A stretch of 64,000 bases of DNA from Puccinellia tenuiflora (lineage: Eukaryota; Streptophyta; Magnoliopsida; Poales; Poaceae). The stretch is taken from positions 62,001 through 126,000 of the forward strand of contig QRDG01001342.1 of assembly GCA_012064385.1 (NCBI GenBank). The letters are read 5' to 3'. Shown here piece after piece: positions 12,690 through 22,949 of this stretch; the stretch's first letter is position 1, and each line of letters starts with the position of its first letter. The notes under the pieces are model-generated. The model saw nothing but the letters and a program-made list of their open reading frames with translations, made no database searches and was not told the DNA's origin. The position numbers and the translations under genes are program-made.

Positions 12690-14990
12690 CACATGGAAGG
12701 GATAGACGACGTTGTTTAATTTCGGTGTAGAGTTTCGCCGTAGCGGGTGTCCGGAGCGTCGTAATCCCACCAAAACATGCATGGGCCCATAATATATGTA
12801 TAAGAGTGTGTTGGTAGGTTGCGGGAACCAAGATACAGCTACGAGGTGCGACCCGCTTCACCGACCCCGCTTACTCCATAGTAAGTTCCGACACTTAGAG
12901 GAGAAAACTCCCGTTTCGGGTGCCGGGCAGGGAATCATGCGACGGACCATATGTAATATTGGTTACCCATGGTCCTATGTACCAACCTAACACAACCAAG
13001 CAAAAAAAGTTCATGCGTCTACCCCCTCTCGATGCCAGTCAAAGGGGTAGATCGACAGGTTGGACTTTTTTCCAGCGGGTGTAGGGTTTCGCCGTAGCGG
13101 GTGTCCGGAGCGTCGTAATCCCACCAAAACTTGCATGGGTCCCTATATATAAGAGTGTGTCGGTAGGTTGCGGGGACCAAGATACAGCTCCGAGGTGCGA
13201 CCCGCTTCACCGACCCCGCTTACTCCATAGTAAGTTCCGACACTTAGAGGTGAAAACTCCCGTTTCGGGTGACGGGCATGGAATGATGCGACTGACCAAA
13301 TGAAATGTTGGTTCCCCATGGTCCTATGTACCAACCCAACACAACCAAGAAAAAAAGTTCATGCGTCTACCCCCTCTCGGCGCCGGTTAAAGGGGTAGAT
13401 CGACAGGTTGGACTTTTTTCCAGCGGGTGTAGGGTTTCGCCGTAGTTAGGGTCCGGAGCGTCGGAATCCCACCAAAACTTGCATGGGACCCTAATATATA
13501 TAAGAGTGTGTTGGTAGGTTGTGTTAACCAAGAGACAACTCCGAGGTGCGACCCGCTTCACCGACCCCGCTTACTCCGTAGTAAGTTCCGACATTTAGAG
13601 GTGCAAACTCCCGTTTCGGGTGACGGGCATGGGATCATGCGACGGACCAAATGAAATGTTGGTTCCCCATGGTACTATTTACCAACCTAACACAACCAAG
13701 CAACAAAGTTCATGCATCTACCCCCTCTCGGCGCCGGTCAAAGGGGTAGATCGACAGGTTGGACTTTTTTCTAGCGGGTGTAGGGTTTCGCCGTAGTCAG
13801 GGTACGGAGCGTCGGAATCCCACCAAAACTTGCATGGGACCCTAATATATGTATAAGAGTGTGTTGGTAGGTTGTGGGAAGCAAGATACATCTCCGAGGT
13901 GCGACCCGCTTCACCGACCCCGCTTACTCCGTAGTAAGTTCCGACATTTAGAGGTGGAAACTCCCGTGTCGGGTGCCGGGCACGGAATCATGCGACGGAA
14001 CACATGAAATGTTGGTTCCCCATGGTCCTATGTACCAACCTAACACAACCAAGCAAAAAAGTTCATGCGTCTACCCCCTCTCGGCGCCGGTCAAAGGGGT
14101 AGATCGACACGTTTGAATTTTTTCCAGCGGGTGTAGGGTTTTGCCGAAGCGGGGTCCAGAGCATCAGAATCCCACCAAAACTTGCATGGGTCCCTAATAT
14201 ATGTATAAGAGTGTGTTGGTAGGTTGTGGGAACCAAGATACAGCTCCGAGGTGCGACCCCCTTCATCGACCCCGCTTACTCCGTAGTAAGTTCCGACACT
14301 TAGAGGTGCAAACTCCCGTGTCGGGTGCCGGGTAGGGAATCATGCGATGGAACACATGAAATGTTGGTTCTCCATGGTCCTATGTACCAACCTAACACAA
14401 CCAAGAAAAAAAGTTCATGCGTCTACCCCCTCTCGGTGCTGGTCAAAGGGGTAGATCGATAGGTTTGAATTTTTTCCAGCGGGTGTAGGGTTTCGTCGTA
14501 GCGGGGTCCGGAGCGTCGGAATCCCACCAAAACTTGCATGGGTCCCTAATATATGTATAAGAGTGTTTTGGTATGTTTCGGGAACCAAGATACAGCTCCG
14601 AGGTGCGACCCCCTTCATCGACCCCGCTTACTCCGTAGTAAGTTCCGACACTTAGAGGTGAAAACTCCCGTGTCGGGTGCCGGGCACAGAATCATGCGAC
14701 GGAACACATGAAATGTTATTTTCCCATGGTCCTATGTACCAACCTAACACAACCAAGCAAAATATTTCATGCGTCTACCCCCTCTCAGCGCCGATCAAAG
14801 GGGTAGATCGACAGGTTGGACTTTTTTCCAGCGGGTGTAGGGTTTTGCCGTAGCGGGGGTCCGGAGCATCGGAATCCCACCAAAAATTGCATGGGTCCCT
14901 AATATATGCATAAGAGTGTGTTGGTAGGTTGCGGGAACCAAGATACAGCTCCGAGGTGCGACCCGCTTCACCGACCCCGCTTACGCCGTA
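12690..14990 (-). repeat. Tandem array of about 351-bp repeats (left arm)
   Basis: The landmark GAGGTGCGACCC recurs at 12843, 13192, 13543, 13896, 14248, 14600 and 14953, giving periods of 349-353 bp and seven copies. Each unit also holds AACTCCCGTKTCGGGTG, CATGGTCCTATGTACCAACC and GGGGTAGATCGACAGGTT landmarks. Copies differ by scattered substitutions and small indels. Recurrent minus-strand open frames of about 65 codons appear in most units, but they follow from the repeat itself and I do not call them genes. Orientation is given as minus relative to the right array. Confidence 0.9.
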
Positions 14991-14992
14991 GT

Positions 14993-16190
14993 AAGAAACT
15001 TAGTAGAGAGAGAGTGCGGTTGGTGAAGATGGTCACACACCGGAGTAAAATCTTGCACTTCCAAAACACCCAACACACTTGTACACACATGGTAGGGAAA
15101 AACCTAGGTTTGGGTGGGTTTCCGACACTCCGGGGCCCCGATTCGACAAAACCCTAGATTCGCTGGAAAAACCCTAATGTTTTCGTCTACCACCTTGACC
15201 GGCGTTGAAAGGGGGTAGGCCAGTGGACTTTTTTCCTTGGTTGTGTTTGGTCATGACATAGGAACATGGAAAAAAAACTATTATCATAAATTATCACAAG
15301 ATTGCCCCGGTTCCCCCGAAATGGGAGTTTTCAGCTATAAGTCAAGAAACTTAGTAGTAGAGAGAGAGTGCGGTCAGTGAAGACGGTCATACCTCGGAGT
15401 AAAATCTTGCACTTCCAAAACACCCAACACACTTGTACACACATGGTAGGGCAAAACCTAGGTTTGGGTGGGTCTTCGACGCTCCGGGCCCCTGATTCGG
15501 CGGAACCCTAGATCCGCTGGAAAAACCCTAACGTTTTCGTCTACCACCTTGACCGGCGTCGAAAGGGGGTAGGCCAGTGGACTTTTTCCTTGGTTGTGTT
15601 TGGTTATGACATAGGAACATGAAAACCAGCTATTATCATAAATTCTCACAAGATTGCCCCCGGTTCCCCCAAAACGGGAGTTTTCAGCTATAAGTCAAGA
15701 AACTTAGTAGAGAGAGAGTGCGGTCGGTGAAGACGGTCACACACCGGAGTAAAATCTTGCACTTCCAAAACACCCAACACACTTGTACACACATGGTAGG
15801 GCAAAACCTAGGTTTGGGTGGGTTTTCGACGCTTCGGGGCCCCGATTCGACGAAACCCTAGATCCGCTGGAAAAACCCTAACGTTTCGTCTACCACCTTG
15901 AACGGCGGCGAAAGGGGATAGGCCAGTGGAATTTTTTCCTTGGTTGTGTTAGGTTATGACATAGGGACATGGAAAATCAACTATTATCATAAATTCTCAC
16001 AAGATTTCCCCCGGTTCCCCCGAAACGACAGTTTTCAGTTATAAGTCAAGAAGCTTAGTAGAGAGAGTGTGGTCGGTGAAGACGGTCATACCCCGGAGTA
16101 AAATCTTGGACATTTACAACACCCAACACAATTGTACACACATGGTATGGCACAACCTATTTTTGGGTGAGTTTCCGACGCTCCGGGAAG
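14993..16190 (+). repeat. Tandem array of about 351-bp repeats (right arm)
   Basis: Three full units and a partial fourth. The landmark AAGAAACTTAGTAG recurs at 14993, 15344, 15697 and 16048 (the last as AAGAAGCTTAGTAG), periods 351-353 bp. Read against the reverse complement of the left array the order of landmarks is the same: CGGTGAAG, AAAACACCC/TTTTGGTGG, CGACGCTCCGG, CGCTGGAAAAA, GACCGGCG, CTTGGTTGTGTT, CATGG, CGAAACGGGAGTTTTC. The two arrays are therefore diverged, inverted relatives meeting at about 14990. Confidence 0.88.
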
Positions 16191-16385
16191 GGGTAGACGA
16201 CGCCTCGCACGTTAGGTCCACTTATTAGGGGTTTCGACGCATGCGGCCCGCACCGGAGGGTTTATATATATATTATCAAGAAACATAATTAAGTAAAGTA
16301 AATGAGTGTATTAGAAGCCTTAACAAAAAATAAACAAAGCAAGCCTATCAAAACAAAACAAACAAATTAAAGGGGGGCTAGTGCA

Positions 16386-16861
16386 AACACATGCTTTGCC
16401 GTGCGCTTCTGTCGCACACGGCAAAGAGAGTATGTGCCGTGCGCTTCTGTCCCAGGCGCACGGCAAAGAGCATATGTGCCGTGTGCTACGGCCACACGCA
16501 CGGTTTAGCGTTTCCCGCGAATTTATTTAGAGCGCGGGAATGAGCCACCGCGACGGGAAATTTATTCCCGCGAATTATTGGGGAGCGCGGCAAATCCTGT
16601 TTAACTGATTTGCCGTGCTGGTAAACATGGCGCACGGCAAAGATTTCTTTGCCGAGCGGTAGAGGTTTGCCGTGCGCTTTTGGTCCAATTTGCCGTGAAT
16701 GTTTCTTTGTCGTGTGCTCGTAGTCTTTTGTGCCGTGTTGACAATGTTTGCCGTGAACCTTCTCTATCTCTCACGGCAAAGTATTCTTTGCCGTGTTCCG
16801 GGGACGTGGTTGCACATGGCAAAGCTTTGTCCTCAAGGAAAAGACAGATTTTCCGGTAGTG
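16386..16861. repeat. CACTA subterminal repeat region and 3' terminus
   Basis: Many copies of the motif TTTGCCGTG and its reverse complement CACGGCAAAG, often pairing around GCACAC cores, followed by TTTTCCGGTAGTG at the very end. Subterminal motif clusters are binding sites for the CACTA-encoded DNA-binding protein in En/Spm. The stretch 16191-16385 before it is AT-rich and featureless. Confidence 0.85.
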
Positions 16862-17193
16862 CTGCTTGACTAACTACACAATCCTAACTATATGCAGAAG
16901 GAAATAACCATGCAAATACAAATCAAGATTAGTGGTAACAGGTAGTACTCGCGATTAAGGCCAGATCGGACAGGACGGCTAGAAATCTGACTGATGGCCA
17001 AATTCGAATTCAGATAGCTGAAGTTCAGAAAAAGGTGATCGAAATAAAACTAGTATATGCGACGTGTGGCGGCACAAGCCTCCTAGTTTCACAACAAACT
17101 TGCGACCAACGCGCATACACAACGGAACCTACGAAACATCAAACATCTACTGTACACAACTTCGCAATGTTGATCCTAAGCATCTACAGAACT

Positions 17194-18051
17194 TCAAACA
17201 CAAGGTTTGCAGAGTAGACGGCGGCCAACGTCGAAGGACACGAAGGCGTCGATGCAGGCGTAGCTGATCTGCTCGCTCGACAGGTCCGGTTCGGCCCACC
17301 TGCTCAAGGTCACCGCCTTCGGCTTCTCGATGAGCGTGTCCATCACCTCGCGCGCCAGTCTCTGGAGCCCCGCCTGCCGGAGCTCCGGCCGGCCGAGCAC
17401 GGCCGCCGCGACCTGAGGCAGGTCCATCGTGCGGGCCACCTCCAGGTGGCAGTCATCCTGCAGCCGCTTGACGTCGCCGCCGACCCCAACGGCGACGAAG
17501 CAGAAGTCCGGGTTGGCCAGGAACTCCACGAGCTCTCTGGGGACGTAGTCGGCGTGGCAAATCTGGTACACGAGGCAGCGGTCGGCGACGCAGAGCTGGA
17601 GGACGGCGATCCGGTACCGGCGCTTCCCGTCCTCGACGTCTTGGCGCCACTCCGTGTCGAGGCCGACGATGAGGCAATGGTGGTCGTCCTCCTCCCGGCG
17701 GCCCTGCTGCAGCTGCTCTTGCTCTTGGCCCTCCTTGAGGCTCTTGTACTCGTGCACCTCCTTGTCGAAGCGCTCCTGGACCTCCCGGAGAAACGTTACG
17801 ACATCGTCGGCGGACGACGTGACGGTGGTGCGGATCACGGTGCCGTCGTCCATGACGACGTCCACGTCTGCCGTCGGGCGACGAGGAGGTGGCACCGGTT
17901 GTCGATCTGGTGCATGGTACGTGACTGCCATTGGAAGAACTGGATCACGGCTTTGGGTGTTATCTGATCGCTTTCTTTTCTTGGCCGGTCTGGCAGAAGA
18001 TCGAGGCGTGTTATTGTTCCATCTTTCACCGTCGCGCGTAGGGTTGCACAT
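17194..18051 (-). CDS. DEDDy 3'-5' exonuclease domain protein (WRN-exonuclease-like)
   Basis: An intact single-exon frame of 285 residues. Residues 126-283 form a DnaQ/RNase H-like exonuclease fold: Exo I with D132 and E134 in LIVGLDTEW, Exo II with D193 in GVGGDVKRL, and Exo III with Y264 and D268 in SYACIDAF, the Y-x3-D spacing of the DEDDy class. Such plant proteins resemble the exonuclease domain of Werner helicase and are expected to remove 3' nucleotides from DNA or RNA using two metal ions. The N-terminus is low-complexity with a basic PAKKRKR stretch (22-28) that could be a nuclear signal, then an acidic Q/E-rich linker (100-124). I chose the first ATG (18051); a second at residue 41 is possible. 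Strong G/C third-position bias is typical of grass genes and unlike the flanking repeats. The substrate is not predictable. It lies between two CACTA ends. Confidence 0.85.
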   Translation of the reverse strand: MCNPTRDGERWNNNTPRSSARPAKKRKRSDNTQSRDPVLPMAVTYHAPDRQPVPPPRRPTADVDVVMDDGTVIRTTVTSSADDVVTFLREVQERFDKEVHEYKSLKEGQEQEQLQQGRREEDDHHCLIVGLDTEWRQDVEDGKRRYRIAVLQLCVADRCLVYQICHADYVPRELVEFLANPDFCFVAVGVGGDVKRLQDDCHLEVARTMDLPQVAAAVLGRPELRQAGLQRLAREVMDTLIEKPKAVTLSRWAEPDLSSEQISYACIDAFVSFDVGRRLLCKPCV

Positions 18052-18647
18052 ATAGGAGTTGAACTGCTACGTAGACTCGGAGTCCAAGAAGGAAACGAAC
18101 TCGGCTCATACTCTGAGGCCGAGTAGGTTTCGGCTGCAGGCCTACGCGACGTTCATCGTCAGTTTCTAGTCCGTGCAAATCCGTGTGCTTGCCCAGAACA
18201 TCGCCGTCCACCAGAGCACGAACACCCGTTAGTTTATGGTAAACCCCCATCCACCTGATCGAGAATACTGTCCGAAGGCTCCGTCAGTGTTTTTCAGAAA
18301 AATCACTTTGAGGAGGAGTCCAAACCTGGTTCAGTACTTTAGCATTTTGTTTCTTCTTCGGATAGTACTTCATGTATTCAGTAGAGTACAGCTGCATTGA
18401 AAATGCAATTTTATCAGGTGTCATTGTTTTATCTCCCTGGCTGCCCTTGTTTCGTTCATGCTACCAAATCCACAATAGAGTGTGAATTTTCAATTTTCAG
18501 ACGCTTCTCTTCTCCCATAATTTCTTCCATCACAGAAGTTGCATATGGGCATTCGGCTAATTTTAGTCGTCAGTCTTCCAAAAATGTGTCCTCAACTCCT
18601 CATATTTTTTTCGAAATGGGGGTACTACCCCAGCCTCTGCATCAGAG
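18052..18647. other. Upstream region of the exonuclease gene
   Basis: About 600 bp between the exonuclease start and the CACTA end at 18648. No second gene is supported. The minus-strand promoter should lie here, but I see no clear TATA box at the usual distance from the ATG. The part nearest the gene (18050-18260) is GC-richer; 18300-18640 is AT-rich. Confidence 0.4.
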
Positions 18648-19204
18648 CACTACCGGAAATTTGTTCTTTGCCGTGAGGCCAAAACGCACGGCACAGGCTG
18701 TGCGGAACACGGCAAAGCCTTTGCCGTGCCGAACTGCACAGCAAAGACTACACGGCACAGTTCGCGTCGGCAAAGAATCTTTGCCGGGCGCTTTTGCAAA
18801 AACCCGACGGCAAAGGCTTTGCCGTGAGCCCTGCGCGTACTACCCGGCACAAATCTGTCAGAACAGTGTCAGAAAAGGGTCAACCGTCAACACGGATATT
18901 TGCCGTGCTGCAGACTTTGCCGTGGGCTTGGCGTGATGAACTGCACGGCACACCCTTAGCCTTTGCCGTGTGCTCGTCACGGTTATGCACGGCACATCAC
19001 CGGGCTTTGCCGTGTGCTCGTCACGGTTATGCACGGCACATCACCGGGCTTTGCCGTGTGCTCGTCACGGTTATGCACGGCACACAATCCTCCTTTGCCG
19101 TGTGCTCGCCGAGGAAGCGCACGGCATAGAACCTCTGCCCAGACCCTAGGCCTCCGCCCTTTGCCGTGTGCGCTCGCCGTGTGCTCGCCGAGGATGCACA
19201 CGGC
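18648..19204 (+). mobile_element. CACTA element terminus (fragment)
   Basis: Starts CACTACCGGAAATTTG, a standard CACTA 5' end, followed by dense TTTGCCGTG and CACGGCAAAG subterminal repeats. The last part (18961-19136) is four copies of a 44-bp tandem unit containing CTTTGCCGTGTGCTCG. The element stops where a LINE begins at about 19205; the remainder was not found, so this is a terminal fragment or an element split by the LINE. It faces away from the exonuclease gene, as the other CACTA end does. Confidence 0.8.
18961..19136 (+). repeat. 44-bp tandem repeat in CACTA subterminal region
   Basis: CTTTGCCGTGTGCTCG starts at 18961, 19005, 19049 and 19093, an exact 44-bp period. The first three units are nearly identical; the fourth diverges after GCTCG. 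Each unit contains the CACTA subterminal motif and its reverse complement, so each can form a small hairpin. Confidence 0.88.
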
Positions 19205-19311
19205 TTTTTATTGCAAAGTTTTAAAAGTGTTAAAGTCGTGGAGCCATACAAAAACATATCTCAGGAGTGACTACAAGCCAGCCACTTAAAAAAGAAAGGA
19301 AATAGCTGCTT

Positions 19312-19936
19312 CTAAACAGCACAAATTCTTCGTTCATGCTGCCACCCATCCCTGTTGAGGATAGTACGAACGACTGCCAGCAAGCGGTTGCAGCCAGCCT
19401 CCATGATAGGTCGCTGGTCTTGCGGCAAGAGAAAAGACCACATAGTAATCCAGTAGGTAGCTCTGTTGTTGACAACCTGTAAAAAATGAGCATTTGTAAT
19501 CTTATTAAACACTACGTCATTTCTGCAATTCCAAATAGCCCAAATAAAAGCACATACGCCAATGCGTATACGATTTTTAGTTTTCTTATCGACTCCATCC
19601 AACCATGTACCAAACAGATTACTTATACAAGAAGGTGGTGAGATATTGTATGTAAAATGGAGCAGTCTCCAAATATTGTGAGCGAACGTACAGGAGAGAA
19701 ACAAGTGCTCTATAGTCTTATCAGCCTGACAAAACACACATTTCTCATCAGCCTCAACTCCTCATATAATTGATATAGTTTTGATATTAAATATATTTGC
19801 TTCATCGAAAAAAATGGCTTCCACAAATTTGCACTTATAAGAACAGTGGCTACCAGCCTCATTAAATCTGAAGCAAAAAGGGCATCCTGTATCAAATTTC
19901 ATTCCCCTGTGCTTTATTTTCATTATCAATGGCAGG
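19312..19936 (-). pseudogene. zf-RVT domain remnant of LINE A
   Basis: The longest open part (19737-19312, 141 codons) starts in the zinc-binding motif with CQADKTIEHLFLSC and continues with the conserved W-rich tail WAIWNCRNDVVFNK. Upstream, 19936-19762 carries the preceding zinc-ligand piece (KFDTGCPFCFRF) in another frame, so at least one frameshift separates them. The domain caps the C-terminus of plant LINE ORF2 proteins. Confidence 0.7.
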
Positions 19937-19941
19937 CGATT

Positions 19942-21212
19942 GCTTGTCTTTTTTTCGAAACGGAGGCAAAAGCTTTGCCTCATCTCATTAATTAAAAAGT
20001 GGTTTTCACAAACAAGTTTGGATCCACCAAAAGGTGATTCCCGGAATAAAAGCTTCCTCTCGCGGCATTATACAATTCAAGCGCTTGGCACCCGCGATGA
20101 CCTAAAGATGGGTCTCCTCTCTAATTTTCGCTACAACAACATTATGCATCGAGACGGTGTTTCGGAAGACCCTCGCGTTCCTCTCGCTCCAAATTTTCCA
20201 AAACGTCATGAGAAGAGACGCTATTGCCTTCCTCCTATGGCCATTGCAGAGGCAAAGATACTCCCACCATTCCTTGACCGTGTCGAAGTTGGACCAATCT
20301 TCCAAGACAGATTCGGGGAGCCCCATCCAAGCTTTTAGTGCAGCCCAAATTCGCAACGAATAGCGACATTGGAAGAGAAGGTGGGGCGCGGTTTCATGCT
20401 CTCTCTTGCAAAGTTGAGAAGCCCCGCTATTAGGCCAACCCCTCTTGATGAGCCCATCCGAAGTCCATATCCTATTCTTGTTGACAAGCCAAGCGAAGAA
20501 CTTGCATTTTGGAGAAGCCCAATTAGTCCAAATCGTCTTCTTCATGTTGGTGTCCATGGCACCTTAGAATTGGAGCTTGTATGCCAAAGAGGATGAATAC
20601 TCAAAATAGGTCGTGTGGTTCCAAACGATCGAGTCCGGGTGGTGTTCTCAAGCAGAGGCGCATGATGAAGCTTGGTCCATAAATCATAGAATTGTTGGAT
20701 AAGTTGGATGGTGAAGCCTTGGGAAAAGTTGATCTTGCTAACCCAACGGTTGTTGTGTAAGGCTTTTTGGATTTGTTTTTTTGCATTTCGAGAGGGAGAA
20801 GATTCCAGGAGCTATAATCTTTGGTTTGAGCCCATGTAGCCAAGGAGAGTGCGAAAAAATTCGCCGTCTTGGCGTCCCCAACGGTGATTGTGGTCGCCGC
20901 ATAGAAGAGATCCATGTCTGTGCTATCACAAAGGGTGCCGAGACTCACACATGGCCTAGCCGGATCCTTCCATTGGAGCCAAGTCCATCGCAACTCGAGA
21001 GCCCTCACAAATTTTTCGGTGTGTAGAACTCCAAGGCCTCCAAGTTGGGTATGTCTACAAATTGTTTTTCAATTAGCTTTGCATTTCCCTCCGTTGACTT
21101 TGCCTGTACCGGTCCAAAGGAAGGCCCTTTTAATTTCTCCGCCCTTTTCAAGAAACTCTTAGGAAACACAAGGATGGTGAGAGGGAAGACGAGTTGAGTG
21201 GCAAGCTAGCAC
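19942..21212 (-). mobile_element. 5'-truncated LINE (LINE B) inserted in LINE A
   Basis: A second LINE fragment, minus strand. It encodes, with frameshifts, an RT tail (about 21130-20600, with GKVNGGKCKANW, LGGLGVLHTEKF and DPARPCVSLGT) and a zf-RVT domain (20557-20102, open for 151 codons, with WTNWASPKCKFFAWL, RGWPNSGASQLCKRE and LFQCRYSLRIWAALKAW). The 3' untranslated part ends in GTTTCGAAAAAAA on the minus strand. It splits LINE A between two parts of its zf-RVT region. The bases CGATT flank both sides (19937-19941 and 21213-21217), a short candidate target duplication. Confidence 0.72.
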
Positions 21213-21812
21213 CGATTTAACATGCGCCATAGGAAATGCCGAAGGTTACGCGGCAGAGGTAATCACGATAATTTCTTCCGGTCTAAGCTTCCATCATTTG
21301 TGTCATCATTTGATGTAGATGCGATACCAAGTGCAGAATCTCGTGACTGCAGCCTCGAACAACATGATATGCAGATTTTACTGAAAAGACGCATTTTTCG
21401 TCAAAAATGCCATGCCGGGATGTCTTCACAGTCTTCATGCCCTGGGATTTTTAGGATAGTTTCGATGTCGTCTTCATTAAAAGTATGTTGTAGTAATTGT
21501 ACATACGAATTACCTGAAATGCGGTCTATCAGTTCTGCCACTTTAGTGACTTGGTTAGTACCTCAATAGAAGTAACACGTCTAGCGACACCCCTTGGCCA
21601 CCATGTCCAAATGTTAATATTCTTACCATTCTGCACTCACCATATGATGTCATTTTTATCACCTGAACCCCTTTCAAATAATACTTTTCCAACAATAATA
21701 AATGTCATTATTTGGTTCAGCTGGCAACACATTTTTATCTGGGAAGTACTTTGCCGATAGAACATTAGTGCAGAGAGGAATAGGGGTTAATTCTCGATGC
21801 CTGCCTTGCTAT

Positions 21813-22114
21813 CAGGGGCAGACCTAGGATAAAATTTCTGAGGAGGCAAGGATATACTAATTGAGGGAAAAACTCTTTGCTCATTGGGGGAAAATCAATT
21901 TTTAAGGGCCGCTTGGTTTCAGGTAGTTTCCGGAGCCTGAATTTTCAGCCGCGACGCCGGATTTTCAGTGGGGGGTGACTGGTCCGTGAAATTTTACGCT
22001 GGTTTATACCTATTAAATGCTGAAGCAAGCGGGGCTTAGCTAGCTAAATAAGGAGACTAAAATTTTGAGCAGGGGGCAACTAACCCCATAGCGAATGCAC
22101 TAAATCTGCCCCTG
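21813..22114. mobile_element. hAT-type MITE
   Basis: Ends are CAGGGGCAGACCTAGG and the reverse complement of CTAAATCTGCCCCTG, a good terminal inverted repeat of hAT type. The flanking 8-mers CTTGCTAT (21805-21812) and TTTGCTAG (22115-22122) match at six of eight positions, as expected for an aged 8-bp duplication. There is no coding capacity. It interrupts LINE A, whose RT similarity continues on both sides, and itself contains a Tourist-like MITE. Confidence 0.82.
21905..22035. mobile_element. Tourist-like MITE nested in the hAT MITE
   Basis: 131 bp with imperfect terminal inverted repeats, AGGGCCGCTTGGTTTCAG on the left and the complement of CTGAAGCAAGCGGGGC on the right. The flanking trinucleotide is TTA on both sides (21902-21904 and 22036-22038), the TWA duplication made by PIF/Harbinger elements. 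Confidence 0.68.
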
Positions 22115-22520
22115 TTTGCTAGCATAGCTAGGTTGAAAGAATAAAAATCTTAAATCCTAACCCACGCTATATTTTTTTCAATTTTGTCAATTTCTCCCAT
22201 CCAACCTAGTGAACTCTGTTCTCTTTATCCATCTGACTCCACCAATATCATGCAATCATAGAACTAATGTCATTACAAAGAGATTTGAGAGGTCAGAAAC
22301 ATGCCATGACATATACCGAGATAGCTTGTATCGGTGCCTTGATGAGAATCTCTTTCCCAGCTTTCAACAATTTGTTTCTTTCCATGCTTATATATTCTTC
22401 CACACCTTCTACCTGATATATTCAAAAGCTCTTGACATTTATTTTCCAATGTAAACCGGCAGGCCCAAATATTTACCTAAGAAGCCTTCACTTGAGATGT
22501 TCAGTTGGGTCATCATCTCT

Positions 22521-22949
22521 CTTCTTTCCTCCATTTTTTGCTTTTGGTATCATACTTTATTTAATTGTTGTAATTTGATATTATTATAATTTAGATTATT
22601 GTTGTATTGGTGATAAATTAGAAATCAATTTAAGCATAACTACATATTCACATGAAAATAGAGAAAAAATTGGTTTTGTGGCATGGATTTTGCAGATATG
22701 TTCGGGCGAAAAACCGTAATCAACACACCGTAAAAATAGAATTAAGATAATGGCATTGTGCGAGATTCCGTATGATCAGATACCGAGCCATACCGTATTT
22801 TTTCTAAAATTTTTGTATGCGAGGTGCTAAATTCATTAAACAAATAAAAGATTGGTCCAGTTTATGAAGGAAACCGGATCCAAAAACCATACAGGTGACG
22901 TCTTTCGGCTTACAACATACAACCATAAACACACAAAGCAACAAGAAAT
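22521..22949. other. AT-rich spacer, no gene
   Basis: Between the 5' break of LINE A and the first Tat LTR. AT-rich with no open frame of note. The last 150 bp (from about 22805) differ in character and could be another retroelement tail, but I cannot assign it. The five bases before the LTR (22945-22949) are GAAAT. Confidence 0.4.

Larger units (their letters stand above)
12391..16861. mobile_element. Non-autonomous CACTA element, left end uncertain
   Basis: The right terminus is clear: 16846-16861 reads TTTTCCGGTAGTG, the reverse complement of CACTACCGGAAAA, a standard CACTA end. Subterminal repeats of the TTTGCCGTG / CACGGCAAAG type occur at 12412-12535 and 16390-16825. Between them lie two arrays of about 351-bp repeats in opposite orientation. 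No transposase is present, so it would depend on an autonomous CACTA. I cannot find a matching CACTA terminus on the left, so that end may be truncated or lie further upstream. The base after TAGTG at 16861 begins host-like DNA. Confidence 0.75.
19205..22520 (-). mobile_element. Decayed, 5'-truncated LINE (LINE A) with nested insertions
   Basis: A minus-strand LINE-type reverse transcriptase remnant. From the right: an RT C-terminal part with GFLGKYLGLPVYIGK and KAGKEILIKA motifs (22500-22130, stops present), then KYFPDKNVL and SINIWTWW-type sequence (21780-21220), then a zinc-binding RVT domain (19936-19312) with CPFC, FLSCTFAHNIWR and FIWAIWNCRNDVVF motifs ending near 19312. The 3' end shows AATAAA-like sequence near 19207. 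Frames are broken by many stops and shifts. It is interrupted by a hAT MITE (21813-22114) and by a second LINE (19942-21212). It starts within the RT domain, as 5'-truncated LINEs do. Confidence 0.75.

Noticed and set aside
13019..14618. Repeated minus-strand frames beginning MKRVAPRSC or MKGVAPRSC
   Set aside because: They recur because the 351-bp unit recurs, and several copies are disrupted. There is no start context or domain.
12690..16190. Regularly spaced repeats that could suggest a CRISPR array
   Set aside because: Units are 351 bp with no short repeat plus unique spacer pattern, and the context is a plant transposon.
17446..18055. Plus-strand open frames over the exonuclease gene
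   Set aside because: Shadows of the minus-strand coding sequence, which has complete exonuclease motifs.
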